NCBI GenBank assembly: GCA_023391635.1
Contig: JAEWAQ010000039.1
Span: 1-64,000, forward strand
Source of the DNA: Bacillota bacterium
GTDB taxonomy: Bacteria > Bacillota > Bacilli > Paenibacillales > Paenibacillaceae
Direction of reading: 5' to 3'
DNA: 64,000 nt
Below, in pieces: positions 1-8,244 of this stretch. Positions within the stretch are counted from its first letter, which is position 1; every line of letters begins with the position of its first letter. The notes beneath the pieces were generated by a model, which worked only from the letters and a program-made list of their open reading frames with translations, was not told the DNA's origin and made no database searches. A program made the translations under genes and the position numbers.

Positions 1-177
1 TACGCAAGCCTTGATGTAATTATTGCGTTTCTTCGCTTGCGGCGTGTTAACATGTGTCCATTCTTGCTGGACAACTCGAATCAAATAGGAGACGGCTTGA
101 CGGTAGAGGTGGAGCGTATCCCGAATCACCCGATGGCTTTGGTGCAGCCTCACATTATACGAGGATACGTGATACAT
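1..177 (-). CDS. Transposase N-terminus, TnpB/IS605-like (partial)
   Basis: The reverse strand carries an open frame from an ATG at 177 to the window edge (59 residues seen). It begins MYHVSSYNVRLHQSHRVIRD and continues with a helical segment and ...VVQQEWTHVNTPQAKKR. This resembles the N-terminus of TnpB/OrfB-type transposases (RNA-guided nucleases of IS200/IS605 elements); that is a judgement from memory of the family, and the catalytic part lies outside the window. A TATAAT box at 209-214 sits upstream. An inverted repeat GTATGCC (244-250) / GGCATAC (281-287) lies near the point where uma2 homology stops, so it may mark the element's end. It could also be an unrelated small gene. Confidence 0.4.
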   Translation of the reverse strand, partial: MYHVSSYNVRLHQSHRVIRDTLHLYRQAVSYLIRVVQQEWTHVNTPQAKKRNNYIKACV

Positions 178-249
178 CTCATCACCGCCCAAGTCCGTTT
201 ATATGGATATTATATCATACTCGATAAATAAATACGAACATATGTATGC

Positions 250-645
250 CTAACCCCAACCTGCAGAGGTCGGAGAATGCGGCATACAGTGCTGTTCAAT
301 GCCGCGTTTGCTCAAGATGTGCATGCGATCCCGTCTGACGAGAAGCAAATCCGGTTGGCGGACTTCCTTCGGAGATAAAATGACGTCGAGCGGGGCAAAT
401 AAAATGATGTAGTCCATCTCGCACGTTTGCCTCAATACCGCCGCCATCTCCGAACTAATCATCTGATGAATCAGATTTGGTCAAGGGCTCATCAGCTCCA
501 GCTTGCCGTCCGCAATCTCATACCGGTTGTCGTCATCCAGCGCCGCATAATCGTCGTATGTCCATTCGCCTTCCTTGATGACGGGCGGCTTGTTGCGCGC
601 GCGATTGAGATCGTCCTTTCCGTATTTCCCGTTCTCTTCCACCAT
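250..645 (-). pseudogene. Uma2 family endonuclease, broken
   Basis: The Uma2 fold (PD-(D/E)XK-like nuclease, often spread with mobile elements) is recognised from its N-terminal pattern WTYDDYAALDDDNRYEIADG and a C-terminal piece FAPLDVILSPKEVRQPDLLL. Both pieces are in the same reading frame (phase of 705 and 462) and are separated only by a TGA at 481-483, so this is a nonsense codon, not a frameshift. The start at 645 is chosen because AAGGAGG at 652-658 precedes it by 6 nt. After RGIE (about 295) homology ends and the frame closes at 250, so the catalytic C-terminal end is missing. The break lies beside the transposase-like gene, which suggests insertion of that element. Upstream TTGGAG (700-705) and TATAAT (677-682), 17 bp apart, could be its promoter. 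Confidence 0.75.
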
Positions 646-676
646 CCTCCGCCTCCTTCCACCTTGTATTTTTCTC

Positions 677-705
677 ATTATATAGCAAATATCCCGCTCC
701 TCCAA
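677..705 (-). promoter_or_regulatory. SigA-type promoter of the broken uma2
   Basis: On the reverse strand TTGGAG (700-705) and TATAAT (677-682) are separated by 17 bp. The start codon at 645 lies about 25 nt after the expected transcription start. The -35 box overlaps the hairpin at 691-720. Confidence 0.4.
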
Positions 706-720
706 TTGGAAGAACGGGAT
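691..720 (-). terminator. Hairpin after the Gfo/Idh operon
   Basis: ATCCCG ... CGGGAT form the base of a long hairpin with two mismatches around the AATT centre. It lies 47 bp past the stop of the oxidoreductase at 767. The T-run is weak, so termination is only likely. Confidence 0.4.
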
Positions 721-766
721 CCAGGTTGCTCAGGTTCACCTATGAATACGCACGAAGGCGCCCATC

Positions 767-1855
767 TTACAAATTCGCGGGCAGTTCCACCGACACTTCG
801 CGGCGCAGATCGGCCGAGCGCAGCACGCCGTCGATGATCGCCTGTTGAATCAGGATCTGCTGGCCCGGAATCGGCGCAGGGCGTCCATCGCGCACCGCTT
901 CCGCGAAATCGTGCACCTTGGCGGAGAACAGGTCGATCGAGTGCTCGATCAGCGGAACGCTCGTATCCGTATGACCGCCGAAATCGTCATGGAACAGCGT
1001 CATAGAGCCGATCTTGCCGTCCCATACGCCGGACCATGGCCCTTTGCCGGCCGGCATGACCTTGAGGCCTGCGTCGCTGCCCAGGAATAGCGTCGGTCCG
1101 AGCGTATCCATGTGCATCGCCCAGGAAATCTTGAACTGCAGCACCATATCGTTCTCGAAACGCACAAGCGCCACGCCGAAGTCTTCGACTTCGAAGCGGT
1201 CGGCTTCCGGATGGTAAAGCGGATTGCGGCCGAAGTGATTGGACGTATATGCGGACACTGTGAGCGGGCGCGGATGCCCCATCGTGTTGAGCGCCAAGTC
1301 CAGCGAATAACAGCCGATGTCAGCCATGGCCCCAGCGCCGGCCAGATCCTTGCGAATGAACGTGCCGCCCGGCATGCCGCGCCGTCTGCCGCCGCCGGTC
1401 TCGACATAATAGACATTGCCGAGTCGGCCGGATTGCACGATCTCTTGCAGCTTCTTCATATTCGGATCATAGCGCGGCTGGAAGCCAATCGTCAGCATCC
1501 GATCCGATGCATGGGATGCTTCGACCATTTCGATCGCTTGTTCCAACGTGACCGACATCGGCTTCTCCAGCAGCACGTTCTTGCCTGCGCGCAGCGAATC
1601 GATCGCGGTGCGGTGATGCGATACGTTCGGGGTGCAGATGCTGACCCCATCCAGCTCCTGCTTCAGCAGCGCTTCGTGGCTATCGAACGGCTGAGCGTTC
1701 GCAAGGCCGAGCGATTCCGCAAACTGCGCGGCACGTCCGGGGACGACGTCCGCTACGGCGACGATGTCCACATAATCCAATTTCAGATAGGCATTCGCGT
1801 GAGCGCGGGCAATGCCTCCCGTACCGATAATTCCGATCTTCAGCTTCTTGCTCAT
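767..1855 (-). CDS. Gfo/Idh/MocA family NAD(P)-dependent oxidoreductase
   Basis: A 362-residue cytoplasmic dehydrogenase that probably oxidises or reduces a sugar or inositol derivative. The N-terminal Rossmann fold shows GIIGTGGIARAH (residues 8-19). The family's EKP motif with the catalytic lysine is at 97-99 (EKPM). The substrate-side motif reads DIGCYSLD (179-186), where many relatives have a histidine at the tyrosine position. The ATG overlaps the stop of the upstream AraC gene (ATGA), and GAGGAAG precedes it, so the two are translationally coupled. Its neighbours are AraC and a second Gfo/Idh gene, which points to a small sugar-derivative operon. The substrate cannot be read from the sequence. 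Confidence 0.9.
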   Translation of the reverse strand: MSKKLKIGIIGTGGIARAHANAYLKLDYVDIVAVADVVPGRAAQFAESLGLANAQPFDSHEALLKQELDGVSICTPNVSHHRTAIDSLRAGKNVLLEKPMSVTLEQAIEMVEASHASDRMLTIGFQPRYDPNMKKLQEIVQSGRLGNVYYVETGGGRRRGMPGGTFIRKDLAGAGAMADIGCYSLDLALNTMGHPRPLTVSAYTSNHFGRNPLYHPEADRFEVEDFGVALVRFENDMVLQFKISWAMHMDTLGPTLFLGSDAGLKVMPAGKGPWSGVWDGKIGSMTLFHDDFGGHTDTSVPLIEHSIDLFSAKVHDFAEAVRDGRPAPIPGQQILIQQAIIDGVLRSADLRREVSVELPANL

Positions 1856-2901
1856 GACTGCACTTCCTCTCGATTATTAGCCTTGCCGGCAGTTGACGGC
1901 GATACTTGGCCGCGGGCGGAATGAACCCTTCGGTAGGCGGCCGGCGTCATGCCGAATTTATTCTTGAAAACGGGAAAAAGATAGTTCGGCGTAGCGAACC
2001 CGTGCAGGAGCGCGATGTCCTCTATGGGCCGGTCCGTGCCGATCAGGTCGGCGCAGATCGCGGTCAGCCGCACATGCTCCATGTAATCCCGGAAAGTCGT
2101 CTGGCCTTCCGTACGGAAGATCCGCTGCAGCTGGCGCGGGCTGACGTCCACCCGCTCCGCGACGTCTTCCAGCGAGATCGGCAAGCTCTCGTTGTCCTGA
2201 ATATACTGCGACGCAAGCTGAAACCGATGGCCGTTCATGTCGCGCACCGGTATGGACGGGACGCGGTCCCGCTTGACGAACATGCGGGTTGCGCGCAGCA
2301 GGATCTGCGTCATGGCCATCTTCATCTGCGTGTTGAAGCCTGGCGGTTGCTCTTCCCAGATGCGATAGGCGTCCAGGAAAGCCCCCATGGCGTTGTAGGC
2401 ATCCCATTCCGGCCGGGCAGGAAAGCTTAGCAGCGTTTCGACGCATTCCTCCGCTTCGCTCCATTCCAGGTCTTCGCCGTATTCACCCTCATCTTGCTGC
2501 GTCCTGCCAGTCGGCGTGATGTCGCAATGCAGGCACAGTTCGTGCATCGGGTCGTCGATGTCGGCTTCCTGGCTGTGAACGACACCCGGTCCCGTCAGAT
2601 AGAACAGGCCTTCGCGAAGTTCATACGAGCGATCCTCGATCGTTACTTTCCCCCGGCCCTTGGGAATGAAATGAAACTCGAATTCGGAATGCTTGTGCGA
2701 AGCGATGAACAGGCCCGGCGGGAACGCCACGAGATGGCATCTCAGGATGCGGATGCCGTAACCGCCCCATACGAATCGCAGGTCCAGCCTGTCGAGCGCA
2801 TCCCTTCTGTCCTGCATGCGGGCGAAAGGAAAAGGCGCAGCAGCCGCTCGCCGTTCGCTGCGCGACCGCTCGTCCGTTGCCGTCGTCCGGCTCATCCGCA
2901 T
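1852..2901 (-). CDS. AraC family transcriptional regulator with cupin sensor domain
   Basis: A 349-residue regulator. The N-terminal half looks like a cupin ligand-binding domain (HKHSEFEFHFIPKGRGKV, the usual His/Glu beta-barrel pattern). The last ~100 residues are a double helix-turn-helix AraC domain (ISLEDVAERVDVSPRQLQR ... GFATPNYLFPVFKNKFGMTP). It lies between two Gfo/Idh genes in one operon, overlaps the downstream one by 4 bp, and follows the upstream one by 27 bp. It probably controls this operon in response to its sugar. The second ATG at 2895 has better spacing to GGGAG, so translation may start there. Confidence 0.88.
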   Translation of the reverse strand: MRMSRTTATDERSRSERRAAAAPFPFARMQDRRDALDRLDLRFVWGGYGIRILRCHLVAFPPGLFIASHKHSEFEFHFIPKGRGKVTIEDRSYELREGLFYLTGPGVVHSQEADIDDPMHELCLHCDITPTGRTQQDEGEYGEDLEWSEAEECVETLLSFPARPEWDAYNAMGAFLDAYRIWEEQPPGFNTQMKMAMTQILLRATRMFVKRDRVPSIPVRDMNGHRFQLASQYIQDNESLPISLEDVAERVDVSPRQLQRIFRTEGQTTFRDYMEHVRLTAICADLIGTDRPIEDIALLHGFATPNYLFPVFKNKFGMTPAAYRRVHSARGQVSPSTAGKANNREEVQS

Positions 2902-2928
2902 TCGCTCCCATCCGCCTGGATTGCCGAT

Positions 2929-3915
2929 TTAGGCCAGTTCGGCCAGTTTTACCGGCCTGCCTTCGCTCACGGAACGGTTGGCCGCCTCCATGAGACGGGT
3001 CAAGTCGACCGCCATCGAGACGTTATCCGTCGCCTCCGTGTTTTGCTGAATGTGCGCGACCCATTGCTCGAAGGCCTTCGGCCCGTTCGCCGGAATCTTG
3101 ATCGTCTCCCAAGCGTCGCCTTGCTTGTTGCTGCGAAGCTGCATGCGGGCGTCAGGGAAGCCGTAGAGCAGCGTGCCTTCCGTGCCGTGAAGCTCGATGC
3201 TGAACGGAGAATGACTGTTCACGAAGCCCGCCTCGACGATTCCGACGGCGCCCCCTGCATATTGCAGCACGGCCACCGCATTGTCTTCCACTTCCTTGCC
3301 GGTAACATAACCGTAAGTGGCGCTTACCGATTCCGGCGCACCGAGGAAACGGCGGACAAGGTACATCGGGTGGCAGCCCAGATCGATCAGCGCACCCCCG
3401 CGGCATTGCTCAAGGGAATAAAAATGCTGCGGAAGCCAGTCCTTGGTCGCGCCATTATGCGACAAACGCGCCCGAACCAGCGTCAACTGGCCGAGCAAGC
3501 CCTGCGACAGCACTTGTTCAACTGCCGCCGTATATCCATCATAAAGACGCGGCAGCGACACGGTCAGCTTCACTTTCGCCGCTTCTACCGCAGCCAGAAT
3601 GTCGCGTACTTCGGCATAGGTGGCCGCGACGACTTTTTCCGTAAAAATATGCTTGCCCGCTTTGGCAGCCTTGATTATCACCTCGGCGTGAATGTTCGTC
3701 GGCGCGTCCACGACCACGGCATCGATGTTCGCTTGGCTCAGCATGTCATCCAGCGACTCGTAGAAAGGCGCGCCGAATTTCTCTGCCTTCTCACGACCGC
3801 GAGTCGGCTCCTCGTCCCATACGGCGGCAACCTCGGTATCAGGATGCTTAATTACTTGGCGGGTATAATCCTCCGCATGAACATGCCAATAGCTGATCAT
3901 TCCTACTCGAATCAA
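2929..3915 (-). CDS. Gfo/Idh/MocA family oxidoreductase
   Basis: A second NAD(P)-dependent sugar-type dehydrogenase, about 329 residues. No ATG lies before the conserved N-terminus LIRVGMISYWHVHAEDY. I place the start at TTG 3915, which has GTGGAG 9 nt upstream; a longer TTG form from 3948 is also open. The EKP-type motif is altered: HIFTEKVVAAT instead of EKP, so the proline that usually follows the catalytic lysine is absent. DLGCHPMYLVRRFLG supplies the substrate-side DxGxH motif. It is the first gene of a three-gene operon with AraC and another Gfo/Idh. It faces the M20 peptidase gene across a 224-bp gap. Confidence 0.87.
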   Translation of the reverse strand: MIRVGMISYWHVHAEDYTRQVIKHPDTEVAAVWDEEPTRGREKAEKFGAPFYESLDDMLSQANIDAVVVDAPTNIHAEVIIKAAKAGKHIFTEKVVAATYAEVRDILAAVEAAKVKLTVSLPRLYDGYTAAVEQVLSQGLLGQLTLVRARLSHNGATKDWLPQHFYSLEQCRGGALIDLGCHPMYLVRRFLGAPESVSATYGYVTGKEVEDNAVAVLQYAGGAVGIVEAGFVNSHSPFSIELHGTEGTLLYGFPDARMQLRSNKQGDAWETIKIPANGPKAFEQWVAHIQQNTEATDNVSMAVDLTRLMEAANRSVSEGRPVKLAELA

Positions 3916-4139
3916 TGAGATCAACTCCACTTTAAATTTACGACACAATCAGAAGATAGCATAAGGCATGTTCCTAATTTAATGCATGATAGTGCCATTA
4001 TAACTACAAAATTACGACATGTATATAGGGTCAAATTCGGAAATACAAGCTGCGCACCCGCTCCTGCTGGTCGGCTTGCTTCCGCCCGGCGCTCGCGATA
4101 CGATTAGGCTAATGCCAAGATACAAGGAGTCCGATCCGG

Positions 4140-5318
4140 ATGAATCCGTTGAAACAACGCATACGACAAACTATCGCCGCTCATGCTGCCGAGTTGAAAC
4201 AGCTTGCCGCCTACATTGGCGCCCATCCCGAGCTTGGGCACGAAGAGCATCTGGCTTCCGCAAAGCTGGCCGAACAGCTCGAGAATTACGGCTATCGCGT
4301 GGAGAGAGGAACGCTTGGCTTGCCCACCGCGTTCGTCGCGGAGTACCGTTCCGCGAAACCCGGACCGACCGCGGCGCTATTGGCGGAATACGACGCGCTG
4401 CCGGAGATCGGCCATGCCTGCGGCCACCACCTCATCTGCACGATGGCGCTTGGCGCTGCCGCCGGACTGAGGGCCGTGCTCGACGAGACGGGCGGCACGG
4501 TCCGGGTATACGGGACGCCTGCCGAGGAGACGAAGGGTGCCAAGGTGGATATGGCCGCGGCCGGCCTGTTCGACGATTGCGACATCGCGCTGATGGCCCA
4601 TCCTTTCCATTCGTATGAGAAATCGGGAACTTCCCTCGCCATGGATGCGATCCAATACGAATATCACGGCAAATCCGCGCACGCAGCCGCGAACCCGGAA
4701 CAAGGCATCAATGCGCTCGATGCCGTCATTCAGCTGTTCAATGCGGTGAATGCCATGCGCCAGCAAACTCCGGAGCACGCTCGCATTCACGGCATTATTT
4801 CGCATGGCGGCCTGGCGCCCAACATCATCCCCGAATACGCAGCAGCGAGATTCTATACGCGGTCGGCAACCCGCGCCTATACAGACGAGCTGACACGCCG
4901 CGTCAACGCCTGCGCGGAAGCGGCGGCACTGGCCACCGGCTGCAAGCTGACCGTCAGCCATTACGAGTATTCGTATGACGAACTCCGGACGAACGAGACG
5001 CTGTCCGATGCGTTTACGGCCAATCTGGTTGCTGCAGGCATCGCGCCGGAAGCGATCCGCGACAGCCTGGACCACGGCTCGCTCGATTTAGGCAACGTAT
5101 CGCTGAGGTGCCCGGCGATTCACCCTTATGTACAGGTGGTGGATCAACCTTACGCGCTGCACACCGAGGAATTCCGCGACGCCGCGCAGACGAACCGCGC
5201 GTACGACGCCATGATGTTCGGCGCCGAGACGCTGGCCTGCACCGTCTGCGACGTGCTGACCGACCCCGAACTTGCGCGTCGCATCCGCGAGGAGTTCGAC
5301 AATGGGGTGCGGAATTGA
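4140..5318 (+). CDS. M20 family metallopeptidase (amidohydrolase)
   Basis: A 392-residue zinc-dependent hydrolase of the M20/aminoacylase type that cuts amide bonds of N-acyl amino acids or small peptides in the cytoplasm. The first metal motif GHACGHH is at 91-97 and the catalytic glutamate pair PAEE at 127-130. The dimerisation domain (around 170-290) starts with YEYHGKSAHAAANPEQG, and the C-terminal HTEEF motif matches the last metal-binding region. AAGGAG precedes the ATG. It is a single gene, divergent from the Gfo/Idh operon and convergent with the aldo/keto reductase. The exact substrate is unknown. Confidence 0.9.
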   Translation: MNPLKQRIRQTIAAHAAELKQLAAYIGAHPELGHEEHLASAKLAEQLENYGYRVERGTLGLPTAFVAEYRSAKPGPTAALLAEYDALPEIGHACGHHLICTMALGAAAGLRAVLDETGGTVRVYGTPAEETKGAKVDMAAAGLFDDCDIALMAHPFHSYEKSGTSLAMDAIQYEYHGKSAHAAANPEQGINALDAVIQLFNAVNAMRQQTPEHARIHGIISHGGLAPNIIPEYAAARFYTRSATRAYTDELTRRVNACAEAAALATGCKLTVSHYEYSYDELRTNETLSDAFTANLVAAGIAPEAIRDSLDHGSLDLGNVSLRCPAIHPYVQVVDQPYALHTEEFRDAAQTNRAYDAMMFGAETLACTVCDVLTDPELARRIREEFDNGVRN

Positions 5319-5357
5319 CACTTGCGAATCCGAATCAGTTGCCCGACCGTTGTGAAG

Positions 5358-5457
5358 CTCCGGTACTATTGCGGCGGTTGACGGGGCTTCGAGGCAATTT
5401 AGTGGAGTTCCGGCACTATTGCGGCGGTTGACGGGGCTTCGTGGCAATTTAGTGGCT
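5358..5457. repeat. 50-bp tandem repeat, two copies
   Basis: Two adjacent units of exactly 50 bp start at CGGTACTATTGCGGCGGTTG (5361) and CGGCACTATTGCGGCGGTTG (5411). They differ at only a few positions. A partial, degraded third unit may follow to about 5480. It sits between two convergent genes. The period and the stretch TTTAGTGG..T.CGGCACTAT match the array at 16 kb, so I group them. Confidence 0.75.
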
Positions 5458-5513
5458 CTCTGACACTTTTCCAACCTGATAGCAGGGCTGCGAGACATAT
5501 AGCGTACCACGAA

Positions 5514-5545
5514 GAAGCACCCGACAGCTGACCGTCAGGTGCTTC
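5514..5545. terminator. Bidirectional terminator hairpin
   Basis: GAAGCACC (5514-5521) pairs with GGTGCTTC (5538-5545), with a further GAC/GTC pairing inside. T-rich stretches follow on both sides. It lies between the convergent M20 peptidase and aldo/keto reductase genes and can serve both. Confidence 0.65.
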
Positions 5546-5572
5546 CTTCTTGGCATGCAACTATGTTTGCCC

Positions 5573-6517
5573 TTACTCGCCGCCCATGATGCGCTCGATG
5601 GCGGCGAGCGTGTCGTCTGACAACTTCACGCCGGCGGCCTGCACGTTCTCCTCGACCTGCTCCGGACGGCTGGCGCCGACAAGCGCACTCGCCACGTTCC
5701 GGTGACGGAGCGTCCAGGCCAACGCCAGCTGCCCCGTCGTCAAGCCATTCTCTCGCGCCAACGCTGCCAATTGCTTCACCTGGTCCAGCTTCTCCTGCGT
5801 GATCCGGTTGCGCAGCGATTCCACCTGCGCCGCGCGGCTATCCGCCGGGATGCTGTCCGGCGAATCGTATTTCCCCGTCAGCAAGCCTTGCGCCAGCGGC
5901 GACCAGACAATCTGCCCGATGCCTTGCGCCTCGCCGAGCGGAATGATCTCCTTCTCGATGACGCGATGGAACAAATTGTACTGGGGCTGATTGACGACGA
6001 TACGGTCCAGCAAGTAACGATCGGCCGCCCCGAGCGCTTCCGCCATCTGCGCCGCCGTCCATTCGCTCACGCCGATGTACAGCACTTTCCCTTGGCGGAC
6101 GAGATCGTCCATGGCGCGCATCGTCTCGTCCACCGGCGTCTCCGGATCGAAGCGGTGGCAATAGTAAATATCGACATAGTCGGTGCCCAGACGGGCAAGG
6201 CTGGCATGCAATTGCTCCATGACATGCTTGCGGGACAAGCCCCGATCGTTCGGCCCTTCTCCCATCGGCCAGAACACCTTCGTCGCCAGCACATAACTGC
6301 TGCGGTCGAATTCCTTCAGCACCGCTCCCATCACTTGCTCCGCTGCGCCCTGATGATACACGTTTGCCGTATCGAAATGATTGATGCCGAGCTCATAGGC
6401 TTTGCGAATCGCATTCGCCGACCTTTCTTGCTCGACGTACCCTCCATATGTAAGCCAACTGCCCAAGCTGATTTCGCTTACCTTCAGACCGGATCGTCCC
6501 AGACGACGATATTCCAC
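5573..6517 (-). CDS. Aldo/keto reductase, voltage-gated K+ channel beta-subunit-like
   Basis: A 314-residue NADPH-dependent oxidoreductase of (alpha/beta)8 fold that reduces aldehydes and ketones. The catalytic tetrad is complete: Asp49 and Tyr54 (FDTANVY), Lys80 (LATK) and His121 (CHRFD). The start MEYRRLGRSGLKVSEISLGS is the family's usual N-terminus, and the Kv-beta-like pattern QPQYNLFHRVIE follows mid-protein. GAGGAG lies 8 nt before the ATG. It is a single gene, convergent with the M20 peptidase and upstream of the bidirectional terminator. The physiological substrate is not visible. Confidence 0.92.
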   Translation of the reverse strand: MEYRRLGRSGLKVSEISLGSWLTYGGYVEQERSANAIRKAYELGINHFDTANVYHQGAAEQVMGAVLKEFDRSSYVLATKVFWPMGEGPNDRGLSRKHVMEQLHASLARLGTDYVDIYYCHRFDPETPVDETMRAMDDLVRQGKVLYIGVSEWTAAQMAEALGAADRYLLDRIVVNQPQYNLFHRVIEKEIIPLGEAQGIGQIVWSPLAQGLLTGKYDSPDSIPADSRAAQVESLRNRITQEKLDQVKQLAALARENGLTTGQLALAWTLRHRNVASALVGASRPEQVEENVQAAGVKLSDDTLAAIERIMGGE

Positions 6518-6651
6518 GGAAACTCCTCCTCATATTGCGGCCGCAGCAAGACAGCCTCCATTACTGCCATTGTAGCTTTTTCCGCGGCAAAGGAAAAGTT
6601 TCCATATCGCCAACCATGCGGGGCGAATGTCTGCCTCTTCGTTCTTCCGAA

Positions 6652-7014
6652 TCAGTTCGAGAGCGTCCGGTTTACAGCCTCCAGCACGCGGCTGCTCTGG
6701 AACGGCTTCACGATGAAATCCTTCGCGCCGGCATGAATCGCGTCCAGAATCATCTGGCGCTGGCCGAGTGCGGAACACATGATCACCCTTGCTTGCGGGT
6801 CCAACCGGCGAATTTCCTGCAGCGCCTGCGTACCTTCCATAATCGGCATCGTAATGTCCATCGTGACAAGTTCAGGGCGATAGGTTTTATATTTATCGAT
6901 GGCTTCTTCGCCGTTCGAAGCTTCTGCGATAATCTCGTGTCCGCCCTGGATCAATATTTCCTTCAACATGGCCCGCAAAAAAGCCGCATCGTCCACGACC
7001 ATGATTTTTGCCAT
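6652..7014 (-). CDS. cheY: Chemotaxis response regulator CheY
   Basis: A 120-residue stand-alone receiver domain that carries phosphate from CheA to the flagellar switch. The acidic pocket is Asp8/Asp9, the phosphorylated residue Asp53 (VTMDITMP), the switch residue Ser81 (MCSALG) and the conserved lysine Lys103 (IVKPF). Sequence and length fit Firmicute CheY closely. AAGGAGACG precedes the ATG. It lies alone here, without other che or flagellar genes, just downstream of a two-component system. A role in that phosphorelay instead of chemotaxis is possible but not needed. Confidence 0.85.
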   Translation of the reverse strand: MAKIMVVDDAAFLRAMLKEILIQGGHEIIAEASNGEEAIDKYKTYRPELVTMDITMPIMEGTQALQEIRRLDPQARVIMCSALGQRQMILDAIHAGAKDFIVKPFQSSRVLEAVNRTLSN

Positions 7015-7111
7015 TTTTGCATCGTCTCCTTGTGCCCGAGCCCATCCAACAACGGTTCATTCACGGGTGATTCCCTTATTGTAATGAACGCTGCTGAACA
7101 AATGCTGAACG

Positions 7112-8242
7112 TCAGCCCGAACCGGACGACCGCGAAGCCGACCATGCCGCGTACCATGCCGTTGTTTCCTTATCCGGCTGCATGCCCAGATCCTCTTCCA
7201 GCATCTGCAGCAGCTTCGCGTACTGACTCTTGACTTCCAGCGCGTTGCCGATCTGGTCATAGGTTCGCATGAGGCCCAGGTAGCTCGCTTCCCACGTCGG
7301 AAATCGGGCCTGAATCTCCTGGTAGAGCCGAATCGCGTCCGCGGCCAACCCGGCTAGTTCCAGACGCTGTGCCTGCTCCGACGCCCGCTGCAGCCACTTG
7401 ATCCGCAAGCGTTCTCTTTCGTTCTCCCCCCACAGATAAGCTTCCACCTGCATGTAATCGCCCCGATAGCCGTCCAGCAGCAATCGGTATACCTGTCCTT
7501 CATCCATGCCGGCAACTGCCTGATCCAGCGCCTGCTCCCATTGCTCGCAATCCACCTTCACGCCACCCAACTCCAAGCGGTACCGCCCGCCGGCGTACAA
7601 AATTTGCACCGGAAGATTCGCGCTTTTCAGCGTTTGCCGAATCTGGTAGACGGTCGTATGCAGATTGGCCATCGCCTTCTCCGCATCCGCTTCCTGCCAC
7701 AGCATATCCTGCAAATGTTCCTTCGTAACCGCCTTGTCTCTCTCATGCAGGAGATACGCGAACAGTTCCTTGGCTTTGGACGTCCGCCACGGGATTTCCG
7801 CCACTTTGGCGCCACCGGCATCGATCCCCAGGTCATGCATGCACACAAGCGTCGGTAGCGACTCCGCCTGAACCGGCTCCTGCTGGCGCGGATTTCTGCG
7901 GATCCGTTCGAGCGTGGACTCCAGCCTTGCCGCGCGAACCGGCTTGATCAAGTAGTCCGCAGCAGCAATCTCGAATGCCTTCACCGCGTATTGATCGAAC
8001 GCCGTGACGAAGACGATGTGTAGCGCCGGGTATTTGCTCTGCAGCCTGGCCGCCAGCTCGATGCCGTTCATGCCCGGCATGCTGATGTCGACGAAGGCGG
8101 CGTCCATGTCCGGCCATAAGTCCGCCTTCAAAGCTTCAAGCGGATTCTGGAAAGATGCTGCGACTTCCACGCCTAATCTCTTCAACATGCGTGCCATGCT
8201 CTCCAATGCCAACTGTTCATCGTCAATCACGATCGCCTTCAT
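7112..8242 (-). CDS. Response regulator with winged helix and BTAD domain
   Basis: A 376-residue output protein of the adjacent kinase. Residues 1-120 are a receiver domain with phospho-acceptor Asp52 (FVDISMPG) and Lys100 (YLIKP). A winged-helix DNA-binding region follows (AYLLHERDKAVTKEHLQDML ...). The C-terminal ~150 residues form a BTAD helical-repeat domain of the SARP type (QWEQALDQAVAGMDEGQVYR ... ASYLGLMRTYDQIGNA). The start MKAIVIDDE at 8242 is preceded by AAGGAGG. The reading frame is open further upstream, but that part is a shadow of the kinase gene. It follows the kinase by 2 bp, so they are co-expressed. Confidence 0.88.
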   Translation of the reverse strand: MKAIVIDDEQLALESMARMLKRLGVEVAASFQNPLEALKADLWPDMDAAFVDISMPGMNGIELAARLQSKYPALHIVFVTAFDQYAVKAFEIAAADYLIKPVRAARLESTLERIRRNPRQQEPVQAESLPTLVCMHDLGIDAGGAKVAEIPWRTSKAKELFAYLLHERDKAVTKEHLQDMLWQEADAEKAMANLHTTVYQIRQTLKSANLPVQILYAGGRYRLELGGVKVDCEQWEQALDQAVAGMDEGQVYRLLLDGYRGDYMQVEAYLWGENERERLRIKWLQRASEQAQRLELAGLAADAIRLYQEIQARFPTWEASYLGLMRTYDQIGNALEVKSQYAKLLQMLEEDLGMQPDKETTAWYAAWSASRSSGSG

Positions 8243-8244
8243 CT

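Noticed and set aside
478..486. Frameshift in uma2
   Set aside because: The two pieces share one phase (705 and 462 differ by a multiple of 3); a TGA stop explains the break.
6574..6597. Hairpin after cheY as terminator
   Set aside because: The short A/T-rich stem CTTTTCC/GGAAAAG has no following T-run; support is too thin.
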